Assembly (NCBI GenBank): GCA_905250115.1 | Contig: CAJNOI010000152.1 | Location: 155,213 to 219,212, forward strand | Direction of reading: 5' to 3' | DNA: 64,000 nucleotides | Source: Adineta steineri | Taxonomy: Eukaryota > Rotifera > Eurotatoria > Adinetida > Adinetidae | In this document: piece after piece, positions 35,097-45,804 of the stretch | How positions within the stretch are numbered: position 1 is the stretch's first letter | Layout: each line of letters starts with the position of its first letter | Notes under the pieces: model-generated | The model's input: only the letters and a program-made list of their open reading frames with translations | What the model was told of the DNA's origin: nothing | The model's database searches: none | Position numbers and translations under genes: made by a program

Positions 35097-36252
35097 AAGA
35101 ATGAGCAGGGGAAAACTGTAGTGGTACATAGAATATAAGACACAATGAATTTAAAGCGAACGACAGTGAACCATAATGCATGGGACGAAATGATAGGGCG
35201 GCACATCAGACGGTGAAAACAGCGTTTGTCTGTAGAATTTCCTCTTTTTAACTATTATTCACAGTTTATCTTTAGGTAGACTAGAAAAAAAAACACTTAG
35301 AAACGTCTCTTTTCGTTTCTTGCAAAAAAACGCGCCTTAACAACAATTTTTAGCTCTGCGTCAATCGTGAAAAATAGGTTAAAATAAAAAAATTTGCATA
35401 ACTATTTTATAGAAAGTGTATGATGCTCATTATTACTCACTAACTATTAGTTAGTGATAATTGGTTAATTTCTTATCCTATAATACTATGACTAATGAAA
35501 AATAAAAATTTAGGTTTGCTATTTATTGTCAATATCCATGGATTTTCAGCGAAGAAAAATCTTTCTTCTAGTAATACGTAAAACTAAAGTCTAACAAGAA
35601 GTATGATAATCATAGCGATGATGCTCTCAGTATCTGTCTAGCGCCTTTAAACATGTTATTAGTGGATTTTTTTCAGCGATGTTTTAGTGTTTTAAAAGTT
35701 TCCTAAAAGTAATATTATTCTTTGTTAATATTTAATTAGAACAAAAATTAACTCTTTCTGTCATCCGTTGCAGTAGTACTACTATGGACTGCTGTGCTAA
35801 ATAACATCGGTCTCTTGATATGTCTTTTATTCATTATCTTTTTATAAATATACTTCCAACAACTGATACTGTTTTGACTTGTTCAGTGATCAATACAAGA
35901 TGATCCTACTCAACATTGCTTTACTCTTTTTGAGAAGCTTATACCTCGTTTAGTTGTGCTGAGCGAACTTTATTAACTAGTAAACGAGTAATATTACTGA
36001 TAAAAAAATAGCATGCTAGGAAAAAATCGTTGATGTAAGTATATGCTGACATATCATCATTGCCCGCTAATGAAATGGTGTTCAAGATCTTTCTTTTAAT
36101 CTTTTTCTAAAGCATAAGTATGTGAGTACTTGCCTAATTCGACCTATCATATAAATGAAAGGAAAAAGAAATTCATCGGCGCATTTTATACCTATAAAAC
36201 TTATTTTATCGGTCACTCATTTATATAATTGTATTAATGGAACACTTTCGTG

Positions 36253-36397
36253 CACTCTAAAAAAAATGGCTATTTGTTACTATCGGATATTCTTTTAGGG
36301 TTCCCGAATAACTCGGAAACCACGGAAAACGTTTCCGAATCGCTCGGAAACCCGAAAAGACTTTCCGATAATAACAAATACCCATTTTGTTTGAGTG
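36253..36397. mobile_element. 145-bp terminal-inverted-repeat element (MITE-like)
   Basis: The ends are ~33-bp inverted repeats: CACTCTAAAAAAAATGGCTA... at the left and the complement of CACTCAAACAAAATGGGTA... at the right, continuing into TATTTGTTA.TATCGG in both. The interior contains repeated CTCGGAAAC/GTTTCCGA blocks. No ORF. The sequence around it (ACTCATTTATATAATTGT...AATGGAACACT) occurs before it at 36216 and again after it at 36444, so the element or its host segment has been duplicated beside the gap. Confidence 0.75.
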
Positions 36398-36515
36398 TCT
36401 CGGTTAGAAAAAGCAAAACAGAAATTTCTTTTTTATCGATTACTCATTTATATAATTGTGGTAATGGAACACTTGACTGTAGGTTAGAAAAAGAAAAAAA
36501 GAAAGATTTTTTTTT

Positions 36516-36615
36516 NNNNNNNNNNNNNNNNNNNNNNNNNNNNNNNNNNNNNNNNNNNNNNNNNNNNNNNNNNNNNNNNNNNNNNNNNNNNNNNNNNNNN
36601 NNNNNNNNNNNNNNN
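36516..36615. other. Assembly gap of 100 N
   Basis: Exactly 100 unknown bases, the usual placeholder for a scaffold join of unknown length. It follows a poly-T run and a repeated segment, which probably stopped assembly. Confidence 0.99.
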
Positions 36616-36962
36616 AGAGTTGTGGTCACAAGGTGAATGTGAAATTAAATTTAGATGTTTTCGATATACTGTCAAAACAAATCAAAGGAAAAACATTGGT
36701 AACAAGTGTGAACTTCATATTTTTGTTGTATTACATGAATAGTAACAAAGAGTTACTTATATCTCTTCGTGTATTTTTCTATGACATGTACGTATTAAAT
36801 ATTGTCATGTGAAGACAGTGGTGAATTGTTGTTTTTGTTGACTGAAAACAATTTTGCTCGTTTCTGTACCTCTATATATATACCCACATCTATTCTCATA
36901 GTTTCACAAATCAATTATCATCTTACTCTAGTTTTACTCTTCACTACATTATTACTATTAAT

Positions 36963-37184
36963 ATGCCAGGCTGTGGTTGTGGTTGTGGCTGTGGCTACGG
37001 CTGCGGTTGTGGTTGCGGTTCATGCTGTAGTTCATGCTGTGATCCCTGCTGCTGTGATTGTTGCTGCTGCGGTCCAAAATGTTGTGTAACTAAAACTGTG
37101 TGCTGCTGCAAACCATGTTGCAAAGTCATCCGAAAGAAAACAGTCACTGTCAAAAGATCATGTGCCAAGGTTTGCTGTTGTTAA
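36963..37184 (+). CDS. Very cysteine-rich 73-aa protein
   Basis: Starts MPGCGCGCGCGYGCGCG and continues with CC, CCC and CCCC groups to a C-terminal AKVCCC; over a third of residues are Cys, with Gly in the first half and a basic VIRKKTVTVKR stretch near the end. Possible roles are metal binding (metallothionein-like) or a cross-linked structural protein (keratin-associated-like); the sequence cannot decide. No signal peptide. A TATA-like TATATATATA run lies about 90 bp upstream (36871-36882), and AATAAA signals lie downstream (about 37455). Confidence 0.8.
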   Translation: MPGCGCGCGCGYGCGCGCGSCCSSCCDPCCCDCCCCGPKCCVTKTVCCCKPCCKVIRKKTVTVKRSCAKVCCC

Positions 37185-37733
37185 ATTAACATTTTTGATC
37201 TTTTTCTCTCACCTCTATTTCCCACATGACCATCATATTGTTCATCCATATCTTTCTTTTTCTTATTTTATTCTACATTTTTGTTTACTTCTTGCACAAT
37301 TAAAAAGAAGGTGTATTACATCATCTTCTTTATTTTTCTCTGCTTTGACAAGAAGTAAGAAGTATTCATTTCGGTCATCCTCTTTCTTCTCCTTATTCTG
37401 GCTTGTGTGTATGCATGTCTGGATAACATGGATATAAATAGCTAAGGCTTAAAAAATAAAATTAGTTAGTGAATAAGCAAAATATTCTTCTGCTCACTCA
37501 ATCAATTCAATTACAAAAGGATATTATAATAACAAAGGGGAAAAGTTTTAGGCACAAGAATGCCACAAAATGAGAGTAGGTAGCGAAAAGATAAATCTTG
37601 ATATTTAATACTCGAGTGCTCCAATTATAAATTTTAAAAGATTATAATTCATGACGAGTTCATATTTTCTCCATTATTTAGCTTTTACACGAACTGAAAG
37701 ACAGATATTTTTATGATCATTGTATTTACTATA

Positions 37734-37756
37734 CATCCACTCATACCCACAAGATA
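37734..37756. repeat. Degenerate telomere-like half element
   Basis: CATCCACTCATACCCACAAG, a right-type half only. Confidence 0.35.
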
Positions 37757-37896
37757 GTTTAACACTTGAGTTTGCATATGAATAGCTTAATAAAGAATAT
37801 TTATTTTATGTATTACATATGAAAATGTAGCTACAATTGAAAGGAAATGTTTCTTCTATGAAACTAATAGGAATATTATATGATGGATATTACATT

Positions 37897-39396
37897 CTAA
37901 CAATTATTTGTAAAAATGTTATACTTTTCAATGGTATTTTTTGAATTATCGATTGTATATAAGTTTCCATATACATCAAAACGAAGTGTTGAAAATGATG
38001 ATCCACCAATAATCATCGTTGGATATGTTGCGCCTGGTACCCATCTGTATATCCCACTGTATGATGTGTAATAAACGATACCGAACGCATCAACATACAT
38101 ATATGATCCCCAAGAATATGAATATGGAGAGAATAAGATTGTTCCATTGCGATTTCCTGGTGAAAACTTAAGAAGACGGCTAAAAACAGAAGTAAATGAA
38201 TGATATTTAAAAAATAAATATAAGTGACACATACCTATTTCCAGAATCTAGAACTATTAAGTTTCCTGATTGATCAACAAATATCGATGAAGGATAGTAA
38301 AGTTCATTCGTTCCATATCCCATTGAGCCATTCGTTGCGCCGGCAATGATAATTATTGTTGATGTATAAGGAATAATTTTGACAATACGATGATTTTGAC
38401 TATCACTACAGTAGATTCCACCTTGAGTATCAACGAAAAGACTCTTACAACCACATATTTGATTTGCTGCTGTTCCACAGCTTGTATCTCCAAATAGAGT
38501 AGTTCCTGCGAGACCATCAACATTTGTGTATCGTTGAAAGCGATATAATCTCTCATATGAAGAATAATTGTACTAACAAAAAAAATATTTTTAGATGAGC
38601 AATATATAAAATATAGAAATAAAAATGAATTATTCAAATTCTTATTTCAATGAAATTTCTTACTCGACTTTCTACTGTATATATTATTCCTGAAGGATGT
38701 ACAAACATTGCTTCCATATAATATGTTGAATTTCCATTGGCAAGAAGAGTAGCAATAGTATTATTTTTTCCTGAATATTTGACAATACGATTGTCACAAT
38801 ATTCACTCATAATAATATTATTGTCTGAGTCAAGAAAAAAATCATGGCTATGGAGATAATTGTGCCATACATCCTGGAAATATGTTGTTGAGTTTTGTTG
38901 CCAAGTGGCCGATGAACAAATACGACCAACTTAAGTAATATTAAAATATCAGTAATTTATAGGAAAAATATTGACTATGTGAAAATAATTTACCTGCAAT
39001 ATTTGCTGTTACTGTACATAAATTACTCAATGCTAATGGCATACAGACTGGCGTTGAACAACAACTGTTTACGACGCATACCGAGCTACTTACTTGACAT
39101 TTTTTATCATTGATACATGGTTCAAGTGTTGAGCAGAGCACTTGAGGAGCACACAGTGATGAATTATTCCATGTTTGAAAGCTATAACAGAGCCATGAAG
39201 TTGGACAACTGTCTCTATTAGTATCCAAATATTGATTACAAAGTGGCATGGAACATGATGACGAATATTTCGTAGTTAAAGCTAATAAACAAAAATCTTT
39301 TCTTAATATATAATCATATAAAGTGAACAGACTTTGTGTATCAATATGCCAAATTTGAAGAACCAACAGTGTGATTGTCAGTGCCCAATAAAACAT
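37897..39396 (-). CDS. Secreted NHL-repeat protein with Cys-rich N-terminus
   Basis: Exons 38994-39396, 38664-38929, 38235-38572 and 37897-38179 join in frame over short introns; about 429 aa. A signal peptide (MFYWALTITLLVLQIWHIDT) is followed by a region with about 18 cysteines (SYxQTW, CxPLAL), then NHL-type blades such as HDFFLDSDNNIIMSEYCDNRIVKY, SLFVDTQGGIYCSDSQNHRI and LRFDVYGNLYTIDNSKNTIEKY. An extracellular propeller is expected. It is related in repeat type to the polycystin-like gene's ectodomain. Its 5' UTR is split by an intron (donor GTAAGTGAC near 39458) and its promoter forms the left arm of a palindrome. Confidence 0.85.
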
Positions 39397-39454
39397 CTAA
39401 ATAGTCGAACCACAATAAGATTGGTACTTTCATAAAAACTAACTCGTAAGTCAC

Positions 39455-39887
39455 TTACCGTTGAAGTATGTAAAGAACTGACGTACACATCAACGTTAAA
39501 AATGCACATATTTATAGTCTAGGAACTAGACATTGTCAAGAACATTATCATAAGGTTAATAGAATGTGAAAGAAAAATATCAGGCGCTGACATTTATCAA
39601 AAGAATTATTTATGATTTATAATATTCCGTGTACTTAAGTATATGTCAAGTGCCATTACAATCCTATGCTTTCCTAGTAATAAATATTTTATGGATAATT
39701 GAATTGTTACAGATCATAAATAATTCTTTTGATAAATGTCAGAGCATGATATTTTCTTCTTCACATACTATTAACCTTATGATAATGTTCTTGACAATGT
39801 CTAGTTCCTAGACTATAAATATGCATGTTTTTAACGTTGATATATAACGTCAGTTTTTTTTACATATTTTATCGGTAAGTGACATAG
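39455..39887. repeat. Palindrome over a gene promoter
   Basis: Left arm about 39455-39624 and right arm about 39707-39887 are reverse complements (AGTCTAGGAACTAGACATTG against CAATGTCTAGTTCCTAGACT; the GTAAGTGAC intron start is present in both), spacer about 80 bp. The left arm is the promoter, 5' UTR and first splice donor of the NHL gene. The right arm carries an inverted copy that fades out in the 5' UTR intron by about 39950 with no coding copy beyond. Confidence 0.8.
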
Positions 39888-40297
39888 TTGATGAAAGTAC
39901 TAGTCTTTTTCTGGTTAAACTGTTTATTGTTACTTGTTGAACTAAGTAATACTAATATGGAACATAAGAGTATCCTTTTATATATTATCACTTATATGAG
40001 AAGAAGATCACTGAATTATTTGATATTTGATTATATAGAGTTTATCAAATTCTACCTATTGATGAATGAGATAGTTTAGAAACAGCTAGAGATGAATTCT
40101 ATATCATTAAGTATAACTACGTAGCTTGGAGTAAAATGTTACATGAATAATCCAATCAACCTCAAGATGTGCGCGCTTTCGAAAAATATATTATTGAGTC
40201 ATATAGTATTTTTTTTTATACGATTAAAACAGTTTCTTTTATCAACTATAGTAAATATTTTAATGCTATTTTCTAGAATATAAGAACATATCAAACA

Positions 40298-40585
40298 ATG
40301 AAAGTACTGATTATTAACATCATATTATTACTTCTTTTAAAAACATTGATGATTCATGGAGAAAATTGTCATCAAGGTTTAAATTATTGTGGTTACAAAT
40401 TGATGAATATGGGTCCATATGGTTCTAAAATTGCAGAAGCAACTGTAGGTCAACCAAATAAAGATCATTTCAATAAGCTTTTCTTATGCAAAGATGGACA
40501 AACTGGTGATATAGTCTTCGTTAAAAATTGTGATGCATGTGTTAGTAATCGTCTAGGTACTAGTGATACATGTCGCAATAATTAA
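40298..40585 (+). CDS. Small secreted cysteine protein, fungal-like
   Basis: 95 aa: a signal peptide (MKVLIINIILLLLLKTLMIHG) and a mature part with six cysteines in the pattern CHQGLNYCGY...LFLCKDG...NCDACVSNRLGTSDTC. From memory, this CxxGLNYCGxxL pattern is common in small secreted proteins of ascomycete fungi, so acquisition from a fungus is plausible. Function unknown; probably disulfide-stabilised and extracellular. Confidence 0.75.
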   Translation: MKVLIINIILLLLLKTLMIHGENCHQGLNYCGYKLMNMGPYGSKIAEATVGQPNKDHFNKLFLCKDGQTGDIVFVKNCDACVSNRLGTSDTCRNN

Positions 40586-40782
40586 TATGGATGACAATGA
40601 AGAATATCTATTTTGTAGAGATTTAATCAATTATAAAATTCTATTCAAATAATAAAATATAATTACTGACATTATAAAATGATACAAATTTTCTCAGAAA
40701 TATCAAATATAATTCACAAATATTCTTCAAGTTTTGTATCAAGTATAGGATTATTATTCTTTTAAATTAAGTTTCATGAAAA

Positions 40783-40838
40783 ATGTGGGTTTGAGCGAAA
40801 GTATTATCATCATCTCACCCACACTTACATCAAGATAA
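40783..40838. repeat. Telomere-like foldback element
   Basis: AATGTGGGTTTGAG and CTCACCCACACTTACATCAA, loop about 20 bp. Confidence 0.6.
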
Positions 40839-41212
40839 TAAGTGCAGATGAAACAAAAACAACAATGCGAGCTTAAATTGCATCATCATCACTGAAATGT
40901 GTAAAATTGTATACAAAGGCCTGTCTCATTCTGTATGACGCCGTTGTTTCGATACAATGTGTTATGTGTCTTCAAGGAAGAACGAAAGATTGCACAAGAT
41001 TGATGAAATAATAAATAATTTTTGTATAAAAAAGGAGTCATACAACAAATAGTTTCCACGTTGCTCGATTTATTACATAGAACGCAAAAATATTATGCGT
41101 TTTTCTCCGTTTATGTAAAAGAAAAGAAATGGTAAATGAGTCATAGTTGTTTTTTTTCATGCATTCTTTTATTAAATTTTATATATGTCGTTATAGAAAG
41201 AATTTTATTTGT

Positions 41213-41899
41213 ATGACAATATCAATGCATATTACAACGTTTAGCGATCTTTCATCGGAGATTATTATATACATTTTTGATTTTCTCTCACCAGTTGATC
41301 GATACCAAGCCTTTTTTGAGTGTAATTTTCGTTTTCGGTCACTAGTGAAACGATGGACTCAATACAGTCGAAAGGGGCTTGATGCTGATATACTTCGTTT
41401 TTCTACCCTTCATAGTTGGTATAAACATTTGGAATTCGAAAACGGTGGTTCACTTTACTTTATTTGGCCTCAAAAAGGTCAACAGCTCCGATATAGTTTT
41501 GACCCGTGTGTCACTGACGATATCGGTTTGCATTGGCATTTTATTAGTAACAGGAACATTGAAATAATTAATGACGAAAAAGTACGTGAAATCATTACAC
41601 GCCATCCATTTCGACTCAATCCATTTTTTTACCATGATGAAACACGATACTCAGCATCTGATAATGAATCGTCAATCATTCGTGCGTTTTATGGTAGCGA
41701 TATAATTCTCTCAAGATATCGTTCGAGTTTAAAGCCATGGTTAGAAAACAATTATCCAGATTTCGTCGAGAAGATTTTCAATAGCAAAGATTCGAATAAC
41801 ATATATACTAATGCTTATGACGAGAAATTGGTACCCATATTCGATGGTGAATGGTCGAAGGCAATGAATTCTATTCGTGAAGCAGCCAAACGAGTGTGA
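41213..41899 (+). CDS. F-box protein
   Basis: Single exon. I prefer the ATG at 41213 because the upstream extension to 41147 looks like leader sequence. The F-box lies at the N-terminus: FSDLSSEIIIYIFDFLSPVDRYQAFF..., with the L-P/S-x-E-I-I and F-D-F-L-S signature. The rest (about 190 aa) holds no clear WD or LRR repeats, which is usual for bdelloid F-box proteins of this size. Such proteins recruit targets to SCF ubiquitin ligases; the target is unknown. Confidence 0.8.
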   Translation: MTISMHITTFSDLSSEIIIYIFDFLSPVDRYQAFFECNFRFRSLVKRWTQYSRKGLDADILRFSTLHSWYKHLEFENGGSLYFIWPQKGQQLRYSFDPCVTDDIGLHWHFISNRNIEIINDEKVREIITRHPFRLNPFFYHDETRYSASDNESSIIRAFYGSDIILSRYRSSLKPWLENNYPDFVEKIFNSKDSNNIYTNAYDEKLVPIFDGEWSKAMNSIREAAKRV

Positions 41900-42068
41900 A
41901 ATGATTTGAAAGAATTGGACGATGTCAATCCATTGAACTTACAGAGGAAAGAATAAAATTTTATAAGTGCAAGTGAACATTGCTTGTATTTTCTTATTCC
42001 TATTTTTATTCACCATTATCTTTATTCTTCGCATTTGTTCCATAAAAATAAAATTCATTTCAAATTTG

Positions 42069-42120
42069 AAGATGTGGGTGTGGGTGTGGCTGTCTTGGAT
42101 CCATGACGTACATCCACATG
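42069..42120. repeat. Telomere-like foldback element
   Basis: GATGTGGGTGTGGGTGTGG, one of the two longest exact TGTGGG runs, with a weak right half ACATCCACATG. Confidence 0.7.
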
Positions 42121-42169
42121 AGAGCTGTCGTCAATAATGATTACAAACGTGCTTAGATAAAAATGCATT

Positions 42170-42544
42170 TTATGATGTCTGTATAGATTCTGAATGCAGT
42201 GTTGACTTTTTGTAAGGTGCTATTTGACTGTAAGGTGGTGGTTGATCATAAAATGTTGTTTGAGAAAAACCTGGAGGTGCATATGGATTTTGTTGTTGCG
42301 CTAAAACCTGCTGTGCCACTATAAGCATAACATCTCTTCCTTGTGGTCGACACCACGGCGCTTTTTTATAGCAGCAACATACGATTACTATGGTAATAAC
42401 ACAACTGCCAATAAGCGTGGGTACCAGAATCACTGCTAGTAGTATACTCGATGCTTCGGTGCTAGCGCTGGAATACTTTCTCGCTGGACAGGTATTTAAA
42501 ACAATCGATGAAATTATAAATATAACAAGCATATCCATCGGCAA
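42170..42544 (-). CDS. Small single-pass membrane protein with PPxY-type tail
   Basis: 124 aa, intronless: N-terminal signal peptide (MPMDMLVIFIISSIVLNTC), a short Ser-rich ectodomain, one membrane helix (LLAVILVPTLIGSCVITIVIV) followed at once by CCCYKK, then a Pro/Gln-rich cytosolic tail with NPYAPPGF and QPPPYSQ. The layout recalls Shisa-like adaptor proteins, whose PPxY motifs bind WW domains, but the ectodomain cysteines of true Shisa proteins are missing, so this is only a likeness. Confidence 0.7.
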   Translation of the reverse strand: MPMDMLVIFIISSIVLNTCPARKYSSASTEASSILLAVILVPTLIGSCVITIVIVCCCYKKAPWCRPQGRDVMLIVAQQVLAQQQNPYAPPGFSQTTFYDQPPPYSQIAPYKKSTLHSESIQTS

Positions 42545-43540
42545 AAAATATTCTACTCAAATAAATTGTAATTTGAGAACAAGAGTAGAAAAAAAATAAT
42601 TCTGACGTCAATGAAATTATGGCGTCGACAGCGCAAGCAATCGATGCACCGTTACTACGTCAATCTTCATTTTTTCTGTCAACTCTTTGAAGTGTTCTGG
42701 TGACGCATCTGTGTTTCAACATTGTTATCACAAAATTTCATTGGCTTTGGTTTTTAATTTTGATACGTATTCGATTTTTGTCATGAAACTTGAGGGTATG
42801 CGACTGTGTAAGATCAGTAAAATATTCATACGCATCCATTCACTTTCAAAATAAAAAAGGAAAGATCGAATGTAAATACATGCACCATCAGCATATACCT
42901 TAACAGAAAATGAAAAGAAAGCAAAAAATTTACTACTCCACTCGGCAAAGCTAATAATCGGGCTGCTGGTTATCACACCTGAGACGATTATGTATGTCCA
43001 GTGGCATGGTGAAAGATGTCAACTGAGGTGTAGATTATGGTACTCATGTCGTCATAGAATCATCGGATAAAGTTCGTCAACTTTATACACATTCGAGCCA
43101 AAAATCAGTCAAAGCAGAAGATTTGATTGCCAATAGTAGAAATATAGGAAGATCAACTAATCCACATCTTCACTATGAAGAGCGAATGTTGTCCTACAAA
43201 TATGCAAATCATAGAAAATCCCAATTGAACAACGCACATTAATTAATAGATTATTTTTTTCGTGTTAGAGTTTTTTAGAAAAAACAACAAGTTTCTTTTT
43301 TTTCAAATAAAGTTTATGACAATTATTGAACCACAGATGACTCTAACTAATTGCAAAACTTATACAAATTGCATAAATCAATAGAAATAGTGTCCTAGTC
43401 AGTAGTGAATTGATTGCATCTCATCTATTTCCATTGAAGTGAAAAAATTAGATTAAATATTCTGAAAGAAATGTTGAATCTTCGGATGTTGATATAGGAG
43501 AACTAGTTTCGTGATTAAATGAGAGATGCAAATGAATGAA

Positions 43541-43612
43541 ATACCCTTGAGTATATAAGTGTAGATATAGAATGAGTGAGAAAATAAAAGACATACGCCC
43601 ACACCCTCAAGA
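43541..43612. repeat. Telomere-like element, right half strong
   Basis: CGCCCACACCCTCAAGATG on the right; CCCTTGAGTATATAAGTG on the left is a possible worn left half. Just past the 3' end of the ART-TPR gene. Confidence 0.55.
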
Positions 43613-43671
43613 TGTTCTGAGTGTGAAATATTATATTGCAATAAAATAAAAATTTAGAACGAGACGAAACA

Positions 43672-45804
43672 TTAGTTAGGATAAGAACTTATACGTATGT
43701 CAATGGATTTTTTTAACATGATCAATGCCTTGAAATAATCTTTTGACATGAAGTGAATTAATGCCATACTATCATAAAGTGTACAAAATTTCTGATTAAA
43801 ATTATCAGATGTTGGTAAATGAGTTTTAAACAATCTTGCTGCTTCTAAAAAGATTTCTAAAGATTCACGATATTTGTTATTCCTTAAAAGACATATACCA
43901 ATTGAATACAATAGATCAGCACGCTGATACTGTGAATGATCAGATGTAGTAGTTAATTGATTTCGAAAATATTCCAATGATGTTTCAATATCTAACTCTG
44001 ATCTTTGTCGAAGTTGTTGATCAATTTCATCAGCTTGGGTTGCATAAAACGAAGCATCTGCATGATTATTCTGTCTTCGGTAAATATCAGATATTTTTCG
44101 ACATACTCTAGCCACATAACGAGTGTTCATCTCCTGATTTGTAAAGATTTTCAAAGCATCATTGTAACAAGTTAGTGCCATTTGAAGATCATTCAATTCT
44201 ATGTATATATCACCTCTAAGATTGTAAATTTCACCAACTAATGGATTATTATTATTATCCAATAATGAAAGTGCAACACTATAATAAACTTCAGCATTAT
44301 CATATTCTTTCAAATGAAAATAATTATTTCCAATAATTATATTTGTGATAATACGTTGCGAATCATCAAAAACATGTTCTTCTAATAAAAGTTGTTTGTA
44401 ATATTCTATTGCATTTTTATAATCACCTAAAACAGTGAGAAGATTATAAATATCAATATTGATTGCAGTTGTGATTATATCCTTCCAGGAAAACGATTTG
44501 TTTGTTAATATTTTGTGGCATTTTCCAAAAAGAAGTAAATCACTGATCTTCATGAATAAATGATCCCAACTTGTTACATAATTCATTTGTTCTTTCACAC
44601 CATCCATAAATCGTTCCATTTGTTCGACTGTTTTGTTATTTAGAGTAAGGTTAACAATCCACATCGAATCATTTTCTTTCTCGACGGAATCAATACGAAA
44701 AACTCCACCAGCAGAAAATAATATTTCTTCTTCACTTGGCATCGCACTGAATTCTGAAATATTCGCAAATGGATGAAGAATATTGTAACTAGTACGTGTA
44801 ATGTTAATATGGAATAGAACTCCAAGTTCCGCACCAATAATAAAACTGCGAGCAATCTCTTCATAACGTGTTGTTGATATAAATGTATTAATTGAAATAA
44901 GACGACCAACATTGGATTTTAAACTCTCTAACTCATTGACACCTAGCACTTGTCCTCGATAAACAGTTGTAAGATTTTCTCCTTGTTGTTTTATTGATAA
45001 TTCTTTTAATTTTCTATGTAGAAGTATTATAAAATATCGAAATTTACAAATTAAATCAATATCTCGTTTGCGAAATGCTTTATTTAATAATCGGTAAGCG
45101 AATGTATCTTTTGTGTACCATTCCAACACATTATCTTCTGTACAGTCATCATTGAATTCTTTAATACGATTTAATTGAGTAGTATTATCATTATATTCTA
45201 ATTGACATTGTTGAATCATATCTGTTTTTAATTTATTCATATCTAAATCATCGGTATTGACAAGAAGATAGAAAAATAATTGATTCCATAAAAACAGATA
45301 TGTGTGTGTATCTGAATTTATAAAAGATTGTTCGTGTTTAATTTCATCTAAATATGAAACATTGATAGGTAAATCATTTCGATATGTTAATAGAATATCA
45401 TAACGTAATCGATCGATCAATAAACGTTCGTTCATAAAAACATGAATTGATTTAGAAAAGTTTTCTTTATCATAGTGAATATTTTGACGATCTTTTTCTA
45501 AAATATAAATCGATTGAATTTGAGATAAACCATCGAAATCGGTAATGTGTTTAAACAAATTAATTAAAACAAGAAGAATTTTACGTTCACTTTTGATTTC
45601 TCTGATATAATTTTTACACGTATCGATTGAATCACATTTCTCAAGATAATGAGCAAAATATGTTAATTCACTGGAAATATGATTGTCCGCAGAACACCAA
45701 ACCACTCTAAAATCATCATGATTTTGTATCTCATCTAATGTTGTTGACGATAAATTAAATTCATTCATATTATCTGATACGAAGTTATTTTTCTTAAAAT
45801 ACAA
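43672..45804 (-). CDS. Mono-ADP-ribosyltransferase with N-terminal VWLD-type domain and TPR repeats
   Basis: 710 aa in one exon (a downstream Met at 45771 could also serve). Domain order: VWLD-type module (residues about 30-110, VVWCSADN...ILLVLINLF...IQSIYILEK), a helical linker, then an R-S-E class ART domain with TVYRGQ (Arg 283), FISTT (309-312) and SEEEILF (ExE at 358-360). About seven TPR units follow (residues about 450-700, e.g. EYYKQLLLEE, NAEVYYSVALSLLD, MALTCYNDALKIF). The R-S-E triad implies transfer of ADP-ribose from NAD+ to arginine. No signal peptide, so it is probably cytosolic. This architecture is common in bdelloids. Confidence 0.9.
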   Translation of the reverse strand: MYFKKNNFVSDNMNEFNLSSTTLDEIQNHDDFRVVWCSADNHISSELTYFAHYLEKCDSIDTCKNYIREIKSERKILLVLINLFKHITDFDGLSQIQSIYILEKDRQNIHYDKENFSKSIHVFMNERLLIDRLRYDILLTYRNDLPINVSYLDEIKHEQSFINSDTHTYLFLWNQLFFYLLVNTDDLDMNKLKTDMIQQCQLEYNDNTTQLNRIKEFNDDCTEDNVLEWYTKDTFAYRLLNKAFRKRDIDLICKFRYFIILLHRKLKELSIKQQGENLTTVYRGQVLGVNELESLKSNVGRLISINTFISTTRYEEIARSFIIGAELGVLFHINITRTSYNILHPFANISEFSAMPSEEEILFSAGGVFRIDSVEKENDSMWIVNLTLNNKTVEQMERFMDGVKEQMNYVTSWDHLFMKISDLLLFGKCHKILTNKSFSWKDIITTAINIDIYNLLTVLGDYKNAIEYYKQLLLEEHVFDDSQRIITNIIIGNNYFHLKEYDNAEVYYSVALSLLDNNNNPLVGEIYNLRGDIYIELNDLQMALTCYNDALKIFTNQEMNTRYVARVCRKISDIYRRQNNHADASFYATQADEIDQQLRQRSELDIETSLEYFRNQLTTTSDHSQYQRADLLYSIGICLLRNNKYRESLEIFLEAARLFKTHLPTSDNFNQKFCTLYDSMALIHFMSKDYFKALIMLKKSIDIRISSYPN

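Larger units (their letters stand above)
33978..36250. other. Gene-poor region
   Basis: No convincing coding exon in about 2.3 kb apart from two telomere-like repeats (34048-34060, 35031-35096). A 115-codon minus ORF (34398-34745) lacks any motif or splice support. Confidence 0.4.

Noticed and set aside
36250-36675. ORFs crossing the N block
   Set aside because: They exist only because unknown bases are translated as X; the known parts are element sequence.
39888-40079. 63-aa ORF with a hydrophobic start
   Set aside because: Its first part is the inverted copy of the NHL gene's 5' UTR intron, so the apparent signal peptide is probably chance.
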